Shown here: positions 40,659 to 45,429 of the stretch, in pieces
How the letters are laid out: each line of letters begins with the position of its first letter
Position numbering within the stretch: the stretch's first letter is position 1
Position numbers and translations under genes: made by a program
The notes under the pieces: generated by a model
Told to the model about the DNA's origin: nothing
Seen by the model: only the letters and a program-made list of their open reading frames with translations
The model's database searches: none
NCBI GenBank assembly: GCA_050245915.1
Contig: JBFWWZ010000019.1
Span: 1-45,429, forward strand
Length of the DNA stretch: 45,429 nt
From: JBDSKH01 sp050245915
GTDB lineage: Bacteria; Actinomycetota; Actinomycetes; Actinomycetales; Microbacteriaceae
Reading direction: 5' to 3'

Positions 40659-41753
40659 CTAGAGGCGGCGGTACTCCCCCGCAACGGGGCACTCGAATGC
40701 AGCACCCGAGAAGCTGCCCACCCGGTGCATGTGGGCGATCACCTGCTGATACGCGCGGCCGAGCGTCGTCTCCGTGTACGGGATGCCGTCGCGCACGCAG
40801 ACCTCGCGCACGAGGCGCCGGGCGGCCGCGAGATGGGGCCGCGCCATGCTCGGGAACAGGTGGTGCTCGACCTGGTGGTTGAGGCCGCCCATGAAGACGG
40901 TCATCCAGAAGCCGCCGCGGATGTTGCGCGACGTGCGCACCTGCTTGCTGAGGAAGTCGAGCTTCGTGCCCGCCGGGATGACCTGCATGCCGATGTGGTT
41001 CGGCGCGAACGACGCGCCCATGTAGATGCCGAAGACGGCGAGCTGCACCCCGAGGAACGCGAACGCCATACCGACCGGCAGCACCCAGAAGACGGCGCCG
41101 ACGACGATCGCCATGCGGGCGAGGACGAGGACGATCTCGAGCGGGCGGTTGTCGACCTTGTCGCGGCCGAAGAGATGCCCGAACGACTTCACGTGCAGGT
41201 TGAGTCCCTCGAACGCGAGCAGGGGGATGAAGAGCTTGCCCTGGTGGCGGGTGATGAACGCACGGAGCCCCGTGGCCGTCGCCGCGTCCTCCTCGACGAA
41301 CGACACCGTGTCGACGGCGATGTCGGGGTCTTTGCCGATGGTGTTCGGGTTCGCGTGATGCCGGGTGTGCTTGTTCATCCACCACGAGTAGCTGATGCCG
41401 ACGATGCCGGATGCCAGGGTGCGGCCGATCCGGTCGTTCGCCCGGCCGGATTCGAAGACCTGGCGGTGCGACGCCTCGTGGCCGAGGAAGGCGAACTGGG
41501 TGAAGATGATGCCGAGCACCCCGGCGATCAGCAGCTGGAACCAGGAGTCGCCGAGCAGGATGAAGCCGGCGATCGCCCCGCCGAGCGCGAGCAGCAGCGT
41601 CGTGAACACGCTGATGTAGAAGATGCGGGTGCGGGCGAGCAGGCCGGCGCCCTTCACATCCGACAGCAGGGCGGAGAACGTGCTGATCGGATTCGACCCG
41701 GCGACGCGGGCGGTGGTGGAGCGAACGGGACCGAGGGTTGCGCTGAGCGACAT
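40659..41753 (-). CDS. Membrane fatty-acid desaturase
   Basis: A 364-residue diiron acyl desaturase. The three histidine boxes are visible: GHEASH (91-96), HTRHH (129-133) and HQVEHH (293-298). Helix pairs are FYISVFTTLLLALGGAIAGFILL, FQLLIAGVLGIIFTQFAF and IVVGAVFWVLPVGMAFAFLG. The HQxEHHLFP third box is that of DesA/front-end-like desaturases, which introduce a double bond into acyl chains at the membrane. The ATG at 41753 (MSLSATLGPV) has AAAGG five bases upstream; in-frame starts at 41861 and 41948 would add up to 65 residues that do not look like the family. The cold-shock gene starts divergently, which may suit membrane adjustment to cold. Confidence 0.9.
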   Translation of the reverse strand: MSLSATLGPVRSTTARVAGSNPISTFSALLSDVKGAGLLARTRIFYISVFTTLLLALGGAIAGFILLGDSWFQLLIAGVLGIIFTQFAFLGHEASHRQVFESGRANDRIGRTLASGIVGISYSWWMNKHTRHHANPNTIGKDPDIAVDTVSFVEEDAATATGLRAFITRHQGKLFIPLLAFEGLNLHVKSFGHLFGRDKVDNRPLEIVLVLARMAIVVGAVFWVLPVGMAFAFLGVQLAVFGIYMGASFAPNHIGMQVIPAGTKLDFLSKQVRTSRNIRGGFWMTVFMGGLNHQVEHHLFPSMARPHLAAARRLVREVCVRDGIPYTETTLGRAYQQVIAHMHRVGSFSGAAFECPVAGEYRRL

Positions 41754-42069
41754 GCGGGCCTTTGACGTCGGATTCGACTTCACAGCCGGCGAGTGGGTGG
41801 AATACCCGAGATAGCTCACCGTAGCGCCCGAAACCCCGGTGTACCTGAACGCCGTGCGCATTATTTCGGTTCGGTGAAATTTCTTGACACGCGGCGTGCG
41901 ATGACTCCCGTGTGCACTACGGTTATGGCCAGTTGTTGCGTTGCGCATTTGTGAGCGTCGTCGAACGGACTCCGCCGGAGGACGGGACGAGGCGAGTAGG
42001 GCGGATCAAGACTCAACGACGATCCGCTCCGAACGCCGGAGCTAGCAGGGAAAGAAAGCAGCACACAGA
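41754..42069. promoter_or_regulatory. Intergenic region between the desaturase and cold-shock genes
   Basis: This 316-base gap has no convincing gene. It holds a TTGACA (41884-41889) without a -10 at 17 bases, a possible -10 TACGGT (41918-41923) on the plus strand, and an AT-rich GAAATAATG on the minus strand near 41860 that might serve the desaturase. From about 41930 it is probably the leader of the cold-shock mRNA, about 140 bases long. Confidence 0.45.
42001..42027 (+). promoter_or_regulatory. Hairpin in the cold-shock mRNA leader
   Basis: GCGGATC (42001-42007) pairs perfectly with GATCCGC (42021-42027) around a 13-base loop, 42 bases before the start codon. A role as a temperature-dependent structure is inference from cspA of other bacteria. 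Confidence 0.45.
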
Positions 42070-42273
42070 ATGCCCACTGGTACCGTCAAGTGGTTCAACG
42101 CCGAAAAGGGTTTCGGCTTCATCACCCCCGACGACGGATCTCAGGATCTGTTCGCTCACTACTCGGCCATCGAGGCCTCCGGTTACCGTTCGCTCGATGA
42201 GGGCCAGCGCGTGGAGTTCGAGGTCACCCAGGGCCAGAAGGGCCCCCAGGCCGCGGCGATCAAGCCCGTCTGA
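42070..42273 (+). CDS. cspA: Cold-shock protein CspA family
   Basis: A 67-residue single OB-fold protein. RNP1 is KGFGFIT (13-19) and RNP2 is DLFAHYSAI (26-34). It starts MPTGTVKWFNAEKGFG and matches the actinobacterial CspA length exactly. It binds single-stranded RNA or DNA and acts as an RNA chaperone. A purine-rich AGGGAAAG lies about 15 bases upstream, further than usual for a ribosome site. A long structured leader precedes it and a strong terminator follows. Confidence 0.97.
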   Translation: MPTGTVKWFNAEKGFGFITPDDGSQDLFAHYSAIEASGYRSLDEGQRVEFEVTQGQKGPQAAAIKPV

Positions 42274-42286
42274 CAAACACCTTCAG

Positions 42287-42317
42287 AAAGCGCGCCGTCC
42301 AAGGGCGGCGCGCTTTT
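42287..42317 (+). terminator. Terminator after cspA
   Basis: AAAGCGCGCCG (42287-42297) pairs with CGGCGCGCTTT (42306-42316) around an 8-base loop and runs into TTTT, a strong intrinsic terminator. It also faces the 3' end of the convergent RNase P RNA gene. Confidence 0.9.
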
Positions 42318-42331
42318 GTGTTGGCGTGAGC

Positions 42332-42697
42332 GCAAACGGGCCGGCCGATACGCCGGGTTCTGTACGACCGAGGTCGTGACGGCCATCTATCTAGGAGCTG
42401 CGTCGCCGCAGCCCTCCAGCGGTCCACCCGACACCGAGACGAGCAGCCTCGTAGGCATCTGTCTGACCTTGCTCCGGGCGAGGTTTACCCAGCGAGCCCG
42501 ATCACTCGGGCCCCTGGTGGTCTCTTACACCACCGTTTCACCCTTACCGCCCGCCGAGGCGGGAGGCGGTCTGCTCTCTGTTGCACTTTCTCGCGGGTTG
42601 CCCCGGGTGGGTGTTACCCACCGCCCTGCTCTGTGGAGCCCGGACGTTCCTCGTCATCCACGAATGGATGCCGCGACCGTCTAGCCGGCCCGTTTGC
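42332..42697 (-). ncRNA. rnpB: RNase P RNA, bacterial class A
   Basis: About 366 bases of catalytic RNA that matures the 5' ends of tRNAs. The P1 stem closes exactly: GCAAACGGGCCGGC at the 5' end pairs with GCCGGCCCGTTTGC at the 3' end. Universal core segments are present on the minus strand: GAGGAACGTCCGGGCTCC (42652-42635), the AAACGGTGGTGTAAGAG and GGTAAACC segments, and ACAGAACCCGGCGTA (42363-42349) near the 3' end. The ends are set by P1 and may differ by a few bases. Confidence 0.95.
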
Positions 42698-42714
42698 GTT
42701 TCCCAGGGTACCGG

Positions 42715-43140
42715 TCAGCGCTCGAACGAGAGCTTCTTGTCCATCGACTCGTTGGCGAGACGGTCGGCGCGGGCGTTCTCGGCGCGCGGGATCCATTCGA
42801 ACGAGACCGGGGTCCCGGTGAGCAGCTCGCGCGCCTGAGCCGCGAGTTCCGCCATCGCGGGGTGTTTGATCTTCCAGCGCCCGGACATCTGCTCGACCAC
42901 CAGTTTCGAGTCGAGCCGGATGTGCAGCACCGCGTCCGGGTCGATCGCGAGAGCCCTGCGCACCCCGGCGATCATGCCGTTGTACTCGGCGACGTTGTTG
43001 GTGGTGATGCCGCAGTAGACGCCCATCTCGGCGAGCACCTCCCCCGTGGCGGAGTCGATCACCACCGATCCGCCCGCGGCGACCCCCGGGTTGCCCCTCG
43101 ACCCGCCATCTGCTTCGACGATCAGTTCGCGCGGGCTCAC
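42715..43140 (-). CDS. rnhA: Ribonuclease HI
   Basis: A 141-residue RNase H that cuts RNA in RNA-DNA hybrids. The four acidic residues can be placed: Asp in VEADGGSRGNPG near residue 10, Glu in NNVAEYNGM, Asp in IRLDSKLVVEQM and Asp in NARADRLAN. This is the stand-alone form of the domain that, in mycobacteria (Rv2228c), is fused to an acid phosphatase; no phosphatase domain is attached here. The GTG start overlaps the stop of the upstream coiled-coil gene (GTGA), so the two are coupled. Confidence 0.94.
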   Translation of the reverse strand: MSPRELIVEADGGSRGNPGVAAGGSVVIDSATGEVLAEMGVYCGITTNNVAEYNGMIAGVRRALAIDPDAVLHIRLDSKLVVEQMSGRWKIKHPAMAELAAQARELLTGTPVSFEWIPRAENARADRLANESMDKKLSFER

Positions 43141-43877
43141 AGCCCGGACTCCCCGGTCCGCACCAGGATCGCGTTCGACTCGGGGCAGAGCAGCACGTCG
43201 TAGGCGGAGGCCGCGCGGACCGTCGCCATGTCGGAGGCGTTCAGGGCGACACCGGCCGCGAGCGACACGCCGCCCTGCAGCAGGGATGCGCCGACGCCGT
43301 AGCGAGAGCGCTGCTTCTCGTAGAGGTCGAGCAGCTCGGCGGGGATCTTCGCGGCGAGGGTCGCCCGGTTCGCCTCCGCATGCTGACGCTCGGTGTCGAT
43401 CCCCCCGAGGGCGGCGTCCCGCGCCGTGGTGGCTTCCGCGATCCGCTCGTCGAGGTCGGCGAGGGCGCCGCGGCTGTCGTTGAGGGCACGCTCTTTCTCG
43501 TCGTTGAGCTCCATCACCGCGAGTTCGATGTCCTCGAGGTCGCTCTTGCGCTTCGCGAGGGCCGCGAGCTCCTGCTCGAGCGCCGCGACATCCTTCACCG
43601 ACGAACTGCCCTGCAGCCGCTCGGTGTCGCGCGCGATGCGGGCGTCGACGACCTCGACATCCGCTTCGGTGCGTTTCAGCTCGGCCTGGGCGTCCTCCCA
43701 TTCGCCGAGCTGTTCGGCGACGGTGCGCTGCAGCGCGTCGCGCTCGGCGGTGAGGGCGGTGAGGGCCGCCGATTCGGGAAGGGTTCCGATCCGGTGACCG
43801 AGCTGCTGCAGCTTCGTGTCGAGTGCCTGCAGGTCGAGCAGAAGCGCCTGGTCGGCGGGTTCGGCCGTCAGAGCCAT
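43137..43877 (-). CDS. Coiled-coil protein of the CT398/DUF164 family with a decayed zinc ribbon
   Basis: A 246-residue protein with long heptad-rich helices (about 10-170, for example ALEQELAALAKRKSDLEDIE) and a C-terminal domain that in relatives is a C4 zinc ribbon. Relatives read roughly CxGCxLxLP...IRAAAPDEVVxCExCGRILVR. Here the segments are VALNASDMATVRAAS and DVLLCPESNAILVR, so only one of four cysteines remains. The fold outline is kept but zinc binding should be lost. M. tuberculosis Rv2229c is the equivalent. It lies between nif3 and rnhA, and rnhA translation is coupled to it. Function is unknown. Confidence 0.85.
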   Translation of the reverse strand: MALTAEPADQALLLDLQALDTKLQQLGHRIGTLPESAALTALTAERDALQRTVAEQLGEWEDAQAELKRTEADVEVVDARIARDTERLQGSSSVKDVAALEQELAALAKRKSDLEDIELAVMELNDEKERALNDSRGALADLDERIAEATTARDAALGGIDTERQHAEANRATLAAKIPAELLDLYEKQRSRYGVGASLLQGGVSLAAGVALNASDMATVRAASAYDVLLCPESNAILVRTGESGL

Positions 43878-43910
43878 GGTGTGTCCGTTCTGAAGGTCAT
43901 CGGTCGGTGG

Positions 43911-44729
43911 TCATTGGAGGATGGCGAAGTCCCAGGGGTCGCTGCGCAGCTCGCTGACCACGATCTCGACTCCCGGCAACGCCTCGCGCAGCTGCTCTGC
44001 GGCGACGTCGAGCCAGAGCCATTCGCTCGCCCAGTGCGACACGTCGACGAGAGCGGGGCCGCCGCTGACCCGGGCGTTCTCCACCGCCTCGGAGGCGGGG
44101 TGGTGGCGCAGGTCGCTCGTGACGTACACGTCGGCTGCCAGCACCTCGGGATGCGAGAGCAGCGAGTCGCCCGCCCCGGCGCACAGAGCCACGGTCTCGA
44201 GCGCGCGATCGTACTCGCCGGCCACCCGCACCCCGGATGCCGTGGCGGGCAGCGCGTTGCCGACGCGCCGCGCGAACGCACCCAGCGTCGTCGGCGCGGC
44301 CAGGCGTCCCACGCGGCCGAGGCCCTGTGCCGGGTCGGTTCCCGGAACGATCGGCCGGGTGTGCGTCACCCCGAGCCGCTCGGCGAGCACCGCCGAGGTG
44401 CCGCGTGCGACGATGTCGGCGTTCGTGTGGGCGGCGACGAGCGCGCATCCGCCCCGGATGAGCCGGGCGATCACGGCGCCCTTGTAGCGGTCTTCGGCGA
44501 CGCTGGTCACCCCGCGCAGCAGCAGCGGGTGGTGCACCAGGAGCAGCTGGGCACCGGCCTCGACGGCCTCGTCGACGGTGTCGAGCACGGCGTCGACGGC
44601 CAGGTGGATCCGGGTCACCGGAGCTGCCGGGTCACCGGACAGGAGCCCCGGCGCGTCCCAGGATTCCGCCTCACCGAGGGGCCAGAGCGCCGCGATGGCG
44701 GCGTTCGCGTCCGCGAGGGTGGGGGTCAC
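43911..44729 (-). CDS. Nif3-like dinuclear metal centre protein
   Basis: A 272-residue protein of the Nif3/YbgI/DUF34 family. The metal-site motifs are LLVHHPLLLRG (about 63-73), LVAAHTNADIV and, near the C-terminus, LVDVSHWASEW with the conserved His. The N-terminus (WPLGEAESWDAPGLLSGDP) is also typical. Members form hexameric rings with two metals per subunit; some annotations say GTP cyclohydrolase I type 2, but the function is uncertain. The GTG start is supported by TAGACT six bases upstream, and it also overlaps the permease stop by four bases, so coupled translation is possible too. Confidence 0.9.
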   Translation of the reverse strand: MTPTLADANAAIAALWPLGEAESWDAPGLLSGDPAAPVTRIHLAVDAVLDTVDEAVEAGAQLLLVHHPLLLRGVTSVAEDRYKGAVIARLIRGGCALVAAHTNADIVARGTSAVLAERLGVTHTRPIVPGTDPAQGLGRVGRLAAPTTLGAFARRVGNALPATASGVRVAGEYDRALETVALCAGAGDSLLSHPEVLAADVYVTSDLRHHPASEAVENARVSGGPALVDVSHWASEWLWLDVAAEQLREALPGVEIVVSELRSDPWDFAILQ

Positions 44730-45429
44730 GGCTCCAGTCTAGGAGGGGGTTCGCCGAAGCCCGGAGGCGCGGCAGCAGGCACAGGGCCCGTCGCGCGCGG
44801 CACACTGCCGGTCTGGCGCGGCACCGAGCCCGTGACTCGCGGGATGGGTCCGGTGTGCTCGAGCTTCAGCGTCTGCAGCTCCTGACGGCGGATCGTGGGG
44901 ATGGCGGTCGCCAGCGGCACGATGATGCCGAGCACCAGCGCCGCGATCACGCCGATATCGGCGGTGCCGAGCGGCGAGTCCGCGGGGATGCCGACCAGCG
45001 GCAGCAGATACCCCTGCCAGGTGAGGCCGGGGAACGTCGCCGTCGTCAGGCCGTAGCCGATCGCCGTGAGCAGCAGGAACGCCACGAAGTTCACGGTGCG
45101 GATCTGCGGGTACACCCCTCCGGGCTCCACGAGCGACGGCGAGTCGAACGTCCGGGTGCGGATCATCATCTCCGCCGCGAAGATGCCCGCCCACGCGGCC
45201 ACCGGCACGGCGAGGGTCGTCGCCAGATCCCGGGCGATCGAGAGGGCGTCCGCAGAGAGGATCACGAGTCCGGCGGCCACCGCCGCGACCAGGATGGCCG
45301 CGAGCAGGGTCGAGATGCTCCGCCGCGTCTTCAGCCCGACGGCCTGCAACGCGAAGCCGCCGGAGTACATCGCCAGCACCACGCTGGACAGCAGGCCGAG
45401 GCCCGCCGCGGCGATCAGCGGTGTGGGGT
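44726..45429 (-). CDS. NCS1-type purine/cytosine permease, C-terminal part
   Basis: The last 234 residues of a nucleobase:cation symporter; the reading frame continues past the window edge (PTPLIAAAGLGLLSSVVLAMYSGGF). VLAMYSGGFALQAVG and VAAWAGIFAAEMMIR are typical of the cytosine/purine permease branch. About five helices are visible. A cytoplasmic tail of about 50 residues follows and contains four TGxxPRx-type heptads (TGPIPRV, TGSVPRQ, TGSVPRA, TGPVPAA), which are not part of the transport domain. The stop overlaps the nif3-like start (GTGA). Confidence 0.88.
   Translation of the reverse strand, partial: PTPLIAAAGLGLLSSVVLAMYSGGFALQAVGLKTRRSISTLLAAILVAAVAAGLVILSADALSIARDLATTLAVPVAAWAGIFAAEMMIRTRTFDSPSLVEPGGVYPQIRTVNFVAFLLLTAIGYGLTTATFPGLTWQGYLLPLVGIPADSPLGTADIGVIAALVLGIIVPLATAIPTIRRQELQTLKLEHTGPIPRVTGSVPRQTGSVPRATGPVPAAAPPGFGEPPPRLEP
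44736..44741 (-). promoter_or_regulatory. -10 element TAGACT of the nif3-like gene (leaderless)
   Basis: TAGACT ends six bases before the GTG at 44729 and lies inside the end of the upstream permease gene. Confidence 0.5.
44771..44854 (-). repeat. Four 21-bp repeats in the permease tail
   Basis: Four successive 7-codon units encode TGPIPRV, TGSVPRQ, TGSVPRA and TGPVPAA. The DNA copies have diverged, but the protein repeat is clear. Confidence 0.7.

Noticed and set aside
41884..41889. TTGACA as the -35 of cspA
   Set aside because: No -10-like hexamer lies 16-18 bases downstream; the better -10 candidate TACGGT is 28 bases away.

Overview
The window is high-GC DNA (about 70% G+C) with the gene content and order of an actinobacterium. 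Everything points to the family Microbacteriaceae, most likely Microbacterium. The signs are a long SigA with a Lys/Ala-rich then acidic N-terminus, SepH, DUF4193, DUF3093 and DUF4191 proteins, GlnA1/GlnE/GlnA2, a second type IIA topoisomerase, and a dispersed GGTTGAGTAGC...GTGTCGAAACC intergenic repeat common in this family. It is core chromosome. I saw no insertion sequence, phage, CRISPR array or tRNA.

Layout. (1) 1-6876: aconitase (acnA) with a palindromic operator and a possible iron box; the dut-DUF3710-DUF3159 operon; DUF3093; DUF4193; the cell-division regulator sepH. (2) 6873-14666: a nucleotide pyrophosphatase-like phosphatase and topoisomerase IV subunits parC and parE, with two membrane proteins between them. 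(3) 14828-18542: a small zinc protein, then sigA followed by a MurT/GatD-like pair that has lost every cysteine. (4) 18684-28583: an MFS transporter, a PAC2 protein, leucyl aminopeptidase, then the lipoate/2-oxoacid dehydrogenase block (lpdA, E2, a membrane pseudokinase, lipB, lipA). (5) 28626-38362: DUF4191, RDD protein, glnA1 with a four-half-site GlnR box, a deazaflavin-type reductase, an orphan membrane protein, glnE, glnA2, panB, DUF72. (6) 38359-45429: a 54-residue protein, map, polyphosphate glucokinase, a membrane protein, a fatty-acid desaturase, a cold-shock gene, RNase P RNA, RNase H, a coiled-coil protein with a decayed zinc ribbon, a Nif3-like protein and the 3' end of an NCS1 permease.

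The order pepA-E2-lipB-lipA-DUF4191-RDD-glnA1-glnE-glnA2-panB ... rnhA-zinc-ribbon-nif3 matches the Mycobacterium tuberculosis Rv2213-Rv2230c neighbourhood. The dut/DUF3093/DUF4193 block matches Rv2696c-Rv2699c. Both statements are from memory of that genome, not from a search. Functionally the window joins the TCA cycle (aconitase, E2/E3, lipoate synthesis) with nitrogen assimilation (two glutamine synthetases and their adenylyltransferase), cell-wall and division functions, and housekeeping RNA and DNA enzymes.

Two observations stand out. First, the MurT/GatD pair keeps the ATP-binding ligase motifs but lacks the GatD catalytic cysteine and the MurT zinc ribbon. Many Microbacteriaceae make B-type peptidoglycan, in which the D-Glu alpha-carboxyl carries the cross-bridge instead of an amide, so the pair may have been turned into a bridge amino-acid ligase. 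Second, 16 of 43 protein genes with a visible start have a TANNNT hexamer 6-7 bases before the start codon, the arrangement of leaderless transcripts. This also decides several start sites.
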